Positions 30,903-44,100 of a DNA stretch of 64,000 bases are shown here, one piece after another. Each line of letters opens with the position of its first letter. Position 1 is the stretch's first letter. The DNA comes from Isoetes taiwanensis. Lineage: Eukaryota; Streptophyta; Lycopodiopsida; Isoetales; Isoetaceae. Made by a program: the position numbers and the translations under genes. Location: NCBI GenBank assembly GCA_021234155.1, contig JAJEKV010000031.1, positions 6,276,748-6,340,747 on the forward strand, in the 5' to 3' direction. The notes under the pieces are model-generated. The model saw only the letters and a list, made by a program, of their open reading frames with translations. It was not told the origin of the DNA and searched no databases.

Positions 30903-31296
30903 ATAAGCGTGAACTAAGGCCCGAACACTGGTCCTCCCCCTTTCGCGGTGGAGCCGACCATGTCCTTGCTTGGTAGCCACATCTACCTAAGAATGAGAAG
31001 AAAAGTGGACTTGGACCCGGACACCTAGTCCTCTCTCCGCCAAGGTGGAGCCCGGTAGTGCCCTTGAACAAGCCACTACAATTTTATTTTAAACCTAAAA
31101 ATAACAAGTGGGCGGAAGTGGACTTGAACCAGGTGCGTGGTCCTCTCCACTCTAGGTGGAGCCCGGCCGTGCCCTTGAACAAACCACTCATTAACCTAGG
31201 AAACATTTATGATTGTAGTGAAAGTGGACTTGAACAGGGTACATGGTCCTCCCACTCTAGGTGGAGGCCGGCCGTGCCCTTGAACAAGCCACTCCA
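30903..31296 (-). repeat. Four tRNA/SINE-like units of about 75 bp
   Basis: Related units lie at about 30,905-30,980, 31,004-31,077, 31,118-31,189 and 31,222-31,294. On the minus strand the consensus runs GTGGCTTGTTCAAGGGCAC, GGCTCCACC, GAGGACCA, then GGTTCAAGTCCACTT. In unit 3 (31,130-31,120) GGTTCAAGTCC is an exact RNA polymerase III B-box. The other units carry GGGTCCAAGTCC, CTGTTCAAGTCC or a more decayed form. No full cloverleaf can be drawn, so these are best read as tRNA-derived SINE heads or a locally amplified repeat, not tRNA genes. Confidence 0.5.
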
Positions 31297-31404
31297 TCAA
31301 TTTTTTTTAACCTACTTAAAACTATAAAAAATAAAATGCAAGTCGCGATCAACTACTTACCAAAATAAGGGGCGTGTACAAGATCTGTGGGTCCAAATCG
31401 TAAT

Positions 31405-32110
31405 AGAAAGGCACAGCGGAAGTAACAAAGCATTAGAAGAATAAGAACAAAGAAAGAAAAACATCGAAGAAGAAATAAGGATAGAATAGAGAAGAAATAA
31501 GAGAAGAAACAAGAAAGAATGAAGAAAAATAAGAGGAAATAAAGAGAAGGGAAGGGAATAGAATGGAAGGAAGAAATAAAGGGAAGGGAAAGAAAAGGAT
31601 CGAATGGAAAGTGAGGAAGAAAATGTGAAGAATAAGAAACAAATGAAGAATGAAGAAATGAAATTAAAAAGAATGAAGAATAAGAAATGAAAAAAAAATG
31701 AAGAATAAGGAAGGGAAGAGAAAGAAAAGAAATGAGGGAAGGGGAGGGGAAAGAATGAGGAATGAGAAAGCATGAAAAAAGAATGGAAATGAGAAACAAA
31801 TGAGAAAGCATGAGAAAGAAATGAGAAAAGAAATGAAAGCATGAGAAAGGGCAAAAATGAGAAAAGCAAGAAATGATTTCAAAAGAATGAGGAAGAATGA
31901 GAAAGAGTGAGGAATAAAGAATGAGAAAGCATGAGGAAGTTAAAGCAAATGTGAAGCTCAATAAAGTTTGGAAGAAAAGAATGAGAAAGAAATGGAGGGA
32001 AAAGAAGAAATATGGGAATAAAGAATGAGGAAAAGAATGAAGCATGGAAGAAGGAGGAAGAAATGAAGCATGAGGAAGAATGGGGGAAGAAATCTCCCTC
32101 TTTGAGGTGG
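31405..32110. repeat. GA-rich low-complexity tract (polypurine on +)
   Basis: About 700 bp is almost entirely A and G on the + strand, built from AAGAATGAGAAA, GGAAGAA and related words. The complementary strand consequently shows long S/F/L-rich frames, the longest 253 codons, with no domain-like pattern. It may form triplex or other non-B structure. Confidence 0.85.
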
Positions 32111-32114
32111 CCAT

Positions 32115-35100
32115 TCATGTTTGACTTGGGGAAGGGAAGGATGGAAGAATGCGGGGACGTTCTAAGGCATGGAAGAATGGGAAGAAAAAAATTTGGAACA
32201 AAGAAGCTTTAAGATGACCATGGAAACCCGGAAACCAAAACCATAAGGTAATTCCATGCCACCATTCAATCCAAAAACCTATTCAATGCAAAAAAATGCA
32301 TATACTAAAGTGTGCATAGAATAGTTGCTTTGACGGGGGCATGGGGGTACTAAGCGGACACATTAAAAATTTTTCATGGAAACTATGAAGAACCATCGAA
32401 GAATTGTTTAGGGCAAAAAGTTCATTACAAGTTAGTTATGCCATCCATGTCAAATAGCTTTCAAGCGGAAAAACCAAAACAAAAACCCTTCTAGAATCGC
32501 GGCGTCCGGGGTTTTCGTCAATGCGGCGTTAGACCAAATAGCGTCGCCGCGTCGGCCCCAAAGTACGCGATCCCACAAACTCCATTTTTGTTATAACCCG
32601 GCGTTACCTTTGTTTTTGCAAATTTTTTTTTAATGGGTTAGGAAAGCTCAAAAAAGTTTATTCCCTACAAGGCTTATTTGAGCGATTTATGAATGTCTGG
32701 ATCCTTGCAAAGCCCCAGGACTTTCAGCGGTGGGATATATAGAGGGCGGGCCCAAACTCCGGGGAGTTCCCCTTGTTCGTATTTCGGCTCTGCTTCCCAC
32801 GAGTCCCAAGTGCAGCAGACCAAGTCTGCCTCAAAAGCAAACATTTTCTAGACACGTCTCACGGGGTTTTGGACTCTCCCCTCTTGGTGGACATTGCGCC
32901 CGTCGCCTTGTTGGCTTGGGGGGGTTGCCTTGTCATGGACCCTAAAATCCCCGGGCTGTCGGGACGTTCTAAGGCCCAGGCAGCTTGGGTGCGGACCTTC
33001 CCCAGAAAATTTTGGATTTTTACGCCAATGGATCCGAACGTCGGCGTTGATGACCATGGAAGACCACCCGACCTGACCAAAGTAGCTCACTTCCATAATT
33101 TAATTCCATGTGGATGCGGGATTAACTCGTGAATTTATAAACCTTTCTTTTGCAAAAAACCTTGCATAACTTGCTCCCTAGGGTAATTTCGCCAAAAAGG
33201 ACGATCTTTGACGGGGGCAACCATTCGAACCTCCCGGACACATTAAAAAACTGCGGTTTTTCGACCTTGGAAACTATGAAGCAAGTTCTTTCGGACCCGA
33301 TCACGGAATCTTTTGTTGCCTTTCGAAAAGGGGCCCCGAATTCATTACAAGGTGGGATAGGGGCCATCCATGGTCAAATAGCGGGGGCGAGGAAAAACCA
33401 AAACAAAACCCTTCTAGAATTTTTGGATCCGCCTCTTGGGGTCAGGACTGCAATCTTGACCCAAGTATAGCGTCCGGCCGAGCCAAGGTCAACCCCAAGG
33501 CTTCGGTTGATCCACAAACTCCATTCCTTTGACCTTAGCTAACCCTTTGACTGGACCTTCTCAGAAAATTTCGAAAATTGGGCTGTGTCTTTGGAGATGG
33601 GTTAGGAATCCGGTGGCAAAAATCGAGAATTTATTTTTAGGTACAATGCATTATTGCGAATTTATGAATGTCTTACCCTTTGCAAAAGCCCCCGACTTCT
33701 ACTTGCCACGCCGGGAGGGAGGACAGGCCCAAACTCCTTCGTCCCGGTTCCCCTTGCTCCCGTATTCTCGGCTGCGGCTTCTCGGCCAGGTCCCAAGTGC
33801 AGCAGACCAAGTCTCGGCCCCCAAAGCGCAAACCCTTCTAGAACACGGCAGCCCACGGGGTTTTACGTTTTGGAGGCCCTCTCCTTGTCGGTCAGGGGGA
33901 CCTTGCTTGTGACTTGGCGTGGAGTGGGGGTGTTGGCCTTGAATACGGACCCTAAAATCCCGGGAAGGCTGCTTGCCCCGAATTTCCTCTCCCCAAGGCC
34001 ACAGGGGCGGGGCGGGCGACCTCCCTCTCAGGAATGCGATTTGGCTACGCCAATGGACTCGAGCGTCGGCGTTGCCACAGGGGACCAAGTTCCGTGGCGA
34101 AGACCACCCGACCTCCAAGAAGCGCCAAAGTAGCTCACTTCCATCACACTCGTAGTCAATTGGCCTAGGATGTGGATGCGGGATCTTGTCGTGGAGGCGT
34201 GAGTGTTTCTTTCTTTTTGCAAAACCGACCTTGTAACTTGCTCCCTAGGGTAATTTAGCCATTCGGACGATTTGGCGGTCGATTTGCCATTCGGGAACCT
34301 CCCGGTGCCGAAACGACAAGACAACTGCGGTTTCTACAAGGCCGACCTCGGGGCGCCCAGCGGTTTGACAAGTTCTCGGACCCGATCACGGAATCTTTTG
34401 GGCCTTCGAAGAAGGGGCCTGAGCGGAGGATCAGCGGTGGGATAGAGGCAGGGCTCGGGGAGGGTGGTCATTGGCGTGCGTGACCAGGGGGCTGCCTGCC
34501 GGGGAAGAGGCTGCCTCGGGAACTTTTTTGGATCCCGCCTCTTGGGGTCAGGACTCTCCCCTCTTGTGAGGATCCTGCGCAAGGTCTGGCCTCGTTTGAC
34601 TTGGGGAAGGGTGCCGGCTCGGTTGCCACAGCGGGCTGCCCGACCGTTCTAATCTAACCCTTTGACCTAGACCTTCTCAGAAAATTTGAAAAAATTGGGC
34701 TGTGTCTTTGGAGATGGATTAGGAATCGGTGGCAAAAAATCAGAATTTATTTTTAGGTACAATGCATTAATTGCGGAATTTATGAATGTCTTGCCCTTTG
34801 CAAAAGCCCCCGACTTCTACTTGCCACATCCGGAGGAGGACAGGCCCAAACTCCGCTCCGTCGGTTCCCCTTGCTCGTATTCACCGGCTGCAGCTTCTCG
34901 GCCGGGTCCCAAGTGCAGCTTGGACCAAGTCGGCCCCAAAAGCGCCAAACCCTTCTAGAACACGGCAGCCCACGGGGTTTCACGTTTTGGAGGCCCTCTC
35001 CTTGTCCGGTCCGGTGGCGGGGCTGTGCGTGACTTGGCGTGGAGTGGGGGTGTTGGCCTTGAGCACGGACCCTAAAATCCCCCGGCTGCTTGCCCCGAAT

Positions 35101-38100
35101 TTCCTCTCCCCAAGGCCACGAGGGGCGGGGCCGAGGCGACCTCCCTCTCGGGAATCAGCGATTTGGCTACGCCAATGGACTCCGAGCGTCGGCGTTGCCA
35201 CGGGGACCAAGTTAAGTGGCGAGGAAGACCACCCGACCTCCAAGAAGCGCCAAAGTAGCTCACTTCCATCACACTTTGTAGTCAATTGGCCTAGGATGTG
35301 GATGCGGGATCTTGTCGTGGAGGCGTGAGTGTTTCTTTCTTTTGCAAAGCCGACCTTGTAACTTGCTCCCTAGGGTAATTTTAGCCATTAGGACGATTTG
35401 GCGGTCGATTTGCCATTCAGGAGCCTCCCGGTGCGAGCGACAAGACTCTTCTGCCCGGTTTCTACAAGGCCGACCTCGGGGGCCAGCCCGGTTTGACAAG
35501 TTCTCGGGGCCGATCACGGAATCTTTTGGGCCTTCGAAGAGGGCCCACGAGCGGAGGATCCAGCGGTGGGATAGGGGAGGCAGGGCTCGGGGAGGGTGGT
35601 CATTAGCGTCACGCCCCAGGGGGTGCCGGGGAAGGGCTGCCTCGGGGAACTTTTGGATCCGCCTCTTGGGGTCGGGACTCTCCCCTCTTGTGAGGGATCC
35701 CTGCAAGGTCGGCCTCGTTTGACTTGGGGAAGGGTGCGGCTTCGGTTGCCACAGCAGCGGGCTGCCCAAACCGTTCTAATGCTAACCCTTTGACCTAGAC
35801 CTTCTCAGAAAATTTGAAAATTTGGGCATTGTGTCTTTGGAAATGGATTAGGATTCCAGGTGGCAAAAAATCAGAATTTATTTTAGGTACAATGCATTAA
35901 TTGCGAATTTATGAATGTCTTGCCCTTTGCAAAAGCCCCAGACTTCTACTTGCCACATCGGGGGAGGAGGACAGGCCCAAACTCGCTCCGTCCGGTTCCC
36001 CTTGCTCCGTATTCTCGGCTGCGGCTTCGGCCCGGGTCCCAAGTGCAGCAGACCAAGTCTCGGCCCCAAAGCGCCAAACCCTTCTAGAACACGGCAACCC
36101 ACGGGGTTTTACGTTTTGGAGGCCCTCTCCTTGTCGGTCGGGGGGACCTTTGTGACTTGGCGTGGAGTGGGGGTGTTGGCCTTGAGCACCACGGACCCTA
36201 AAATCCCGGGAAAGGCTTGCCCGAATTTCCTCTCCCCAAGGCCACAGGGGCCGGGATGGGCGACCTCCCCTCTCGGGAATCGCGATTTGGCTCGCCAATG
36301 GACTCGAGCGTCGGCGTTGCCACGGGGACCAAGTTCCGTGGCGAGAAGACCACCCGACCTCAAGCGCCAAAGTAGCTCACTTCCATCACACTCGTAGTCA
36401 ATTGGCCTAGGATGTGGATGCGGGATCTTGTCGTGGAGGCGTGAGTGTTTCTTTCTTTTGCAAAACCGACCTTGTAACTTGCTCCCTAGGGTAATTTAGC
36501 CATTCAGGACGATTTGGGGTCGATTTGCCATTAGGAGCCTCCCGGTGCCGAGCGACAAGACAACTGCGGTTTCTACAAAGGCCGACCTCGGGGCGCCCGC
36601 GGTTTGACAAGTTCTCGGACCGATCTGGAATCTTTTGGGCCTTCAGAAGAGGGCCCTGAGCGGAGGATCATGGTGGGATAGGGGAAGCAGGGCTCCCGGG
36701 AGGGTGGTCATTGGCGTCGCGACCCCGGGAGGCTGGCTGCCGGGAAGGAGCTGCCCGGGGAACTTTTGGATCCCGCCTCTTGGGGTCGGGACTCTCCCCT
36801 CTTGTGAGGGATCCTGCAAGGTCGGCCTCGTTTGACTTGGGGAAGGGTGCGGCTTCGGTTGCCACCAGCGGGCTGCCCGGCCGTTCTAATCACTAACCCT
36901 TTGACCTAGACCTTCTCAGAAAATTTGAAAGGTGGGGCGTGTCTTTGGAGATGGATTAGGAATCCGGTGGCAAAAAATCAGAATTTATTTTCGTACAATG
37001 CATTAATTGCGAATTTATGAATGTCTTGCCAAAAGCCCCCCGACTTCTACTTGCCACATCGGAGGAGGACAGGCCCAAACTCCGCTCCGTCGGTTCCCCT
37101 TGCTCCGTATTCGGCGGCTGCGGCTTCTCGGCCCGGGTCCCAAGTGCAGCAGACCAAGTCACCGGCCCCAAAGCGCAAACCCTTCTAGAACACGGCAACC
37201 CACCGGGGTTTACGTTTTGGAGGCCCTCTCCTTGTCGGTGGTAGGGACCTTTGCGTGACTTGGCGTGGAGTGGGGGTGTTGGCCTTGAGGCCACGGACCC
37301 TAAAATCCCAGGAAGGCTGCTTGCCCGAATTTCCTCTCCCAAGGCCACGGGGCCGGGCCAGGCGACCTCCCTCTCAGGAATGCGATTTGGCTACGCCAAT
37401 GGACTCGAAACGTCGGCGTTGCCACGGGGACCAAGTTAGTGGCAGAAGACCACCCGACCTCAAAAGCGCCAAAGTAGCTCACTTCCATCACACTCGTAGT
37501 CAATTGGCCTAGGATGTGGATGCGGGATCTTGTCGTGGAGGCGTGAGTGTTTCTTTCTTTTGCAAAACCGACCTTGTAACTTGCTCCCTAGGGTAATTTC
37601 GCCATTCGGACGATTTGGCGGGTCGATTTGCCATTAGAACCTCCCGGTGCCGAGCGACAAGACGCTGCGGTTTCTACAAGGCCGAGCCTCGGGGCCTTGC
37701 GGTTTGACAAGTTCTCGGACCCGATCACGGAATCTTTTGGGCCTTCAGAAGAGGGGCCTGAGCGGAGGATCAGCGGTGGGATAGAGGCAGGGCTCGGGGA
37801 GGGTGGTCATTAGCGTCGGCTTAGAGGGCGGCTGCCGAGGAAGGGCTGCCTCGGGGAACTTTTGGATCCGCCTCTTGGGGTGGGACTCTCCCCTCTTGTG
37901 AGGGATCCCTGCAAGGTCTGGCCTCGTTTGACTTGGGGAAGGGTGCGGCTCGGTTGCCACAGCGGGCTGCCCGACCGTTCTAATGCTAACCCTTTGACCT
38001 AGACCTTCTCAGAAAATTTCGAAAATTGGGTTGTGTCTTTGGAGATGGATTAGGATTCAGGTGGCAAAAAATCAGAATTTATTTTGGTACAATGCATTAA

Positions 38101-41100
38101 TTGCGAATTTATGAATGTCTTGCCCAGCCAAAAGCGCCCCCCGACTTCTACTTGCCACATCCGGGGAGGAGGACGGGGCCCAAACTCCGCTCCGTCGGTT
38201 CCCCTTGCTCCGTATTCCGGGCTGCGGCTTCGGCGGGGTCCCAAGTGCAGCAGACCAAGTCTCGGCCCCAAAGCATAAACCCTTCTAGAACACGGCAGCC
38301 CACGGGGTTTTCGTTTTGGAGGCCCTCTCCTTGTCCGGTCGAGGCGGGACCTTGCAGTGACTTGGCGTGGAGTGGGGGGGGTGTTGGCCTTGAGCCACGG
38401 ACCCTAAAATCCCAGGAGGCTGCTTGCCCCGAATTTCCCTCTCCCCAAGGCCACGGGGGCCGGGCGGGCGACCTCCCCTCTCAGGAATCGCGATTTGGCT
38501 CGCCAATGGACTCAGAGCGTCGGCGTTGCCACGGGGACCAAGTTCGTGGCGAGGAAGACCCACCGACCTCCAAAGCGCCAAAGTAGCTCACTTCCATCAC
38601 ACTTTCGTAGTCAATTGGCCTAGGATGTGGATGCGGGATCTTGTCGTGGGAGGCGTGAGTGTTTCTTTCTTTTGCAAAAACCGACCTTGTAACTTGCTCC
38701 CTAGGGTAATTTGGCCATTAGGACGATTTGGGGTCGATTTGCCATTTGGAGCCCTCCCGGTGCGAGCGACAAGACAAATGCGGTTTCTACAAGGCCGACC
38801 TCGGGGCGCCCAAGCGGTTTGACAAGTTCTCGGGCCGTCCATCTGGAATCTTTTGGGCCTTCGAAGAGGGGCCACGAGCGGAGGATCAGCGGTGGGATAG
38901 GGGAGCAGGGCTCGGGAGGGTGGTCATTAGTCGTCGACCCGGGGGGCGCTGCCGGGGAAGGGCTGCCTCGGGAACTTTTTGGATCCGCCTCTTGGGGTGG
39001 GACTCTCCCCTCTTGTGAGGGATCCTGCAAGGTCTGGCCTCGTTTGACTTGGGGAAGGGTGCCCATTTCGGTTGCCCCAGCGGGCTGCCCGGCCGTTCTA
39101 AAGCTAACCCTTTGACCTAGACCTTCTCAGAAAATTTCGAAATTGGGTGTGTCTTTGGAAATGGATTAGGAATCGGTGGCAAAAAATCAGAATTTATTTT
39201 AGTACAATGCATTAATGCGAATTTATGAATGTCTTGCCCTTTGCAAAAGCCCCCGACTTCTACTTGCCACATCGGAGGAGGACGGGCCCAAACTCCGCTC
39301 CGTCGGTTCCCCTTGCTCCGTATTTCGGCTGCGGCTTTCGGCCCGGGGTCCCAAGTGCAGCGGACCAAGTCTCGGCCCCAAAGCGCCAAACCCTTCTAGA
39401 ACACGGCAGCCCCCCGGGGTTTTACGTTTTGGAGGCCCTCTCCTTGTCGGTTCGGGCGGGACCTTGGCCGTGACTTGGCGTGGAGTGGGGGTGTTGGCCT
39501 TGAGCGCGGACCCTAAAATCCCGGAAGGCTGCTTGCCCGAATTTCCTCTCCCCAAGGCCACAGGGGCCGGGCGAGGCGACCTCCCCTCTCGGAATCGCGA
39601 TTTGGCTCTGCCAATGGACTCGAGCGTCGGCGTTGCCACGGGGACCAAGTTCCGTGGCCAGAGAAGACCACCCGACCTCCAAGAAGCCAAAGTAGCTCAC
39701 TTCCATCACACTTTCGTAGTCAATTGGCCTAGGATGTGGATGCGGGATCTTGTCGTGGAGGCGTGAGTGTTTCTTTCTTTTGCAAAACCGACCTTGTAAC
39801 TTGCTCCCTAGGGTAATTTAGCCATTGGGGACGATTTGGCGGGGTCGATTTGCCATTAGGAACCTCCCGGTGCGAGCGACAAGACAACTGCGGTTTCTAC
39901 AAAGGCCGACCTCGGGGGGCCCAGCGGTTTGACAAGTTCTCCGGACCGATCACGGAATCTTTTGGGCCTTCGAAGAGGGGCCTGAGCGGAGGATCAGCGG
40001 TCGGATAGGGGGCAGGGGCTCGGGAGGGTGGTCATTAGCGTCACGGCCCAGGGGGCGGCTGCGAGGAAGAAAGGCTGCCTCGGGAACTTTTTGGATCCGC
40101 CTCTTGGGGTCAGGACTCTCCCCTCTTGTGAGGGATCCTGCAAGGTCTGGCCTCGTTTGACTTGGGGAAGGGTGCGGCTTCGGTTGCCACCCAGCGGGCT
40201 GCCGGCCGTTCTAATCTAACCCTTTGACCTAGACCTTCTCAGAAAATTTCGAAAATTGGGCTGTCTTTGGAGATGGATTAGGAATTCAGGTGGCAAAAAT
40301 CAGAATTTATTTTAGGTACAATGCATTAATTGCGAATTTATGAATGTCTTGCCCCTTTGCAAAAGCCCCCAGACTTCTACTTGCCACATCGGGAGGAGGA
40401 CGGGGGCCCAAACTCCGCTCCGTCGGTTCCCCTTGCTCCGTATTCACCGGTTGCGGCTACCGGCCGAGGTCCCAAGTGCAGCAGACCAAGTCACCGGCCC
40501 CAAAGCGCCAAACCCTTCTAGAACACGGCAACCCACGGGGTTTTCGTTTTGGAGCCCTCTCTCCTGTCGGTCGGGCGGGACCTTTGCGCGTGACTTGGCG
40601 TGGAGTGGGGGTGTTGGCCTTGAGGCCGCGGACCCTAAAATCCCCGCTGCTTGCCCCGAATTTCCTCTCCCAAGGCCACAGGGGCCGGGCCGGGCGACCT
40701 CCCCTCTCGGAATCGCGATTTGGCTCGCCAATGGACTCGAGCGTCGGCGTTGCCACGGGGACCAAGTTCCGTGGCGAAGACCACCCGACCTCAAGAAGCG
40801 CCAAAGTAGCTCACTTCCATCACACTTTTCGTAGTCAATTGGCCTAGGATGTGGATGCGGGATATCTTGTCGTGGAGGCGTGAGTGTTTCTTTCTTTTGC
40901 AAAACCGACCTTGTAACTTGCTCCCTAGGGTAATTTCGCCATTAGGACGATTTGGCGGTCGATTTGCCATTCGGGAGCCTCCCGGTGCCGAGCGACAAGA
41001 CAACTGCCCGGTTTCTACAAGGTAGACCTCGGGGGGCCAGCGGTTTGACAAGTTCTCGGGGCCGATCTGGAATCTTTTGGGCCTTCGAAGAGGGGCCCTG

Positions 41101-44100
41101 AGCGGAGGATCAGCGGTGGGATAGAGCAGGGGCTCGGGAGGTGGTCATTAGCGTCGACCCAGGGGCTTTGCCGGGAAGGGGCTGCCTCGGGAACTTTTGG
41201 ATCCGCCTCTTGGGGTGGGACTCTCCCCTCTTGTGAGGGATCCCTGCAAGGTCGGCCTCGTTTGACTTGGGGAAGGGTGCGGCTTCGGTTGCCATCCCAG
41301 CGGGCTGCCCGGCCGTTCTAATGCTAACCCTTTGACCTAGACCTTCTCAGAAAATTTCGAAAATTAGGTGTGTCTTTGGAGATGGATTAGGATTCCGGTG
41401 GCAAAAAAATCAGAATTTATTTTCGGTACAATGCATTAATTGCGAATTTATGAATGTCTTGCCCTTTGCAAAAGCGCCCCAGACTTCTACTTGCCACATC
41501 GGGGGAGGACAGGCCCAAACTCCGCTCCGTCGGTTCCCCTTGCTCCGTATTCACCGGCTGCGGCTTCGGCCGAGGTCCCAAGTGCAGCAGACCAAGTCTC
41601 GGCCCCAAAGCGCAAACCCTTCTAGAACACGGCAGCCCACGGGGTTTACGTTTTGGAGGCCCTCTCCTTGTCGGTCGGGCGGGACCTTGCGTGGATGCGT
41701 GACTTGGCGTGGAGTGGGGGTGTTGGCCGCGAGCCGCGGACCCTAAAATCCCGGAAGGCTGCTTGCCCGAATTTCCTCTCCCCAAGGCCACAGGGGCCGG
41801 ACGAGGCGACCTCCCTCTCAGGAATGCGATTTGGCTCGCCAATGGACTCGAGCGTCGGCGTTGCCACGGGGACCAAGTTAGTGGCGAGGAAGACCACCCG
41901 ACCTCAAGAAGCGCCAAAGTAGCTCACTTCCATCACACTTTCGTAGTCAATTGGCCTAGGATGTGGATGCGGGATCTTGTCGTGGAGGCGTGAGTGTTTC
42001 TTTCTTTTGCAAAACCGACCTTGTAACTTGCTCCCTAGGGTAATTTAGCCATTAGGACGATTTGGCGGGGTCGATTTGCCATTAGAACCTCCCGGTGCCC
42101 GAGCGACAAGACAACTGCGGTTTCTACAAGGCGAGACCTCGGGGGGGCCAGCGGTTTGACAAGTTCTCGGACCCGATCTGGAATCTTTTGGGCCTTCGAA
42201 GAGGGGCCCTGAGCGCGGAGGATCAGCGGTGGGATAGGGGGGCAGGGCTCAGGGGGGGTGGTCATTAAGCGTCGACCCGGGGGGGCTGCCGAGGGAAGAG
42301 CTGCCTCGGGAACTTTTTGGATCCGCCTCTTGGGGTGGGACTCTCCCCTCTTGTGAGGGATCCACTGCAAGGTCTGGCCTCGTTTGACTTGGGGAAGGGT
42401 GCCGGCTTCGGTTGCCACAGCAGCGGGCTGCCCCGGCCGTTCTAATGCTAACCCTTTGACCTAGACCTTCTCAGAAAATTTGAAAATTGGGAACGTGTCT
42501 TTGGAAATGGATTAGGATTCCGGTGGCAAAAAATCAGAATTTATTTTTCGTACAATGCATTAATTGCGAATTTATGAATGTCTTGCCCTTTGCAAAAGCC
42601 CCCGACTTCTACTTGCCACATGGGGAGGAGGACAGGCCCAAACTCGCTCCGTCGGTTCCCCTTGCTCCGTATTCACCGGCTGCGGCTTCTCGGCGGGTCC
42701 CAAGTGCAGCGGACCAAGTCACCGGCCCCAAAGCGCCAAACCCTTCTAGAACACGGCAGCCCACGGGGTTTCGTTTTGGAGGCCCTCTCCTTGTCGGTCG
42801 GTAGGGACCTTGTAGGTGACTTGGCGTGGAGTGGGGGTGTTGGCCTTGAGGAGCCACACGGACCCTAAAATCCCAGGAAGGCTGCTTGCGAATTTCCTCT
42901 CCCCAAGGCCGGGGGGGCCGGACGGGCGACCTCCCTCTCAGGAATCGCGATTTGGCTCTGCCAATGGACTCGAGCGTCGGCGTTGCCACGGGGACCAAGT
43001 TCCGTGGCGAGAAGACCACCCGACCTCCAAGAAGCGCCAAAGTAGCTCACTTCCATCACACTCGTAGTCAATTGGCCTAGGATGTGGATGCGGGGATCTT
43101 GTCGTGGGGCGTGAGTGTTTCTTTCTTTTGCAAAACCGACCTTGTAACTTGCTCCCTAGGGTAATTTAGCCATTCAGGACGATTTGGCGGGGTCGATTTG
43201 CCATTCAGGAACCTCCCGGTGCGAGCGACAAGACAACTGCCCGGTTTCTACAAGGCCGACCCTCGGGGGCCCAGCGGTTTGACAAGTTCTCGGGGCCGAT
43301 CACGGAATCTTTTGGGCCTTCGAAAGGGGCCCTGAGCGAGCGGAGGATCAGCGGTGGGATAGAGGCAGGGCTCGGGAGGGTGGTCATTAAGCGTCACGGC
43401 CAGGGGGAGGCGGCTGCCGGGGAAGGGCTGCCTCGGGGAACTTTTTTGGATCCGCCTCTTGGGGTCCGGGACTCTCCCCTCTTGTGAGGGATCCACGCAA
43501 GGTCGGCCTCGTTTGACTTGGGGAAGGGTGCGGCTTCGGTTGCCACAGCGGGCTGCCCGACCGATTCTAATGCTAACCCTTTGACCCTAGACCTTCTCAG
43601 AAAATTTGAAAATTGGGCTGTGTCTTTGGAAATGGATTAGGAATCCGGTGGCAAAAAAATCAGAATTTATTTTAGGTACAATGCATTAATTGCGAATTTA
43701 TGAATGTCTTGCCAGCTGCAAAAAGCCCCCGACTTCTACTTGCCACATCGGGGAGGGACAGGCCCAAACTCGCTCCGTCGGTTCCCCTTGCTCCGTATTC
43801 TCGGCTGCGGCTTCTCGGCCGGGTCCCAAGTGCAGCAGACCAAGTCTCGGCCCCAAAAGCATAAACCCTTCTAGAACACGGCAGCCCACGGGGTTTTACG
43901 TTTTGGAGGCCCTCTCCTTGTGTCGGTCGGGCGGGACCTTGCGGCGTGACTTGGCGTGGAGTGGGGGGTGTTGGCCTTGACCACGGACCCTAAAATCCCC
44001 AGGGCTGCTTGCCCGAATTTCCCTCTCCCCAAGGCCACGGGGGCCGGACGGGCGACCTCCCTCTCGGGAATCGCGATTTGGCTACGCCAATGGACTCGAG

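Noticed and set aside
30903-31296. Functional tRNA genes
   Set aside because: Only a B-box-like stretch is present. Acceptor and anticodon stems cannot be paired.
31353-32114. 253-codon minus-strand frame rich in Ser, Phe and Leu
   Set aside because: It is the complement of a GA-only low-complexity tract. The frame is open because stops need bases the tract lacks, and there is no domain pattern.
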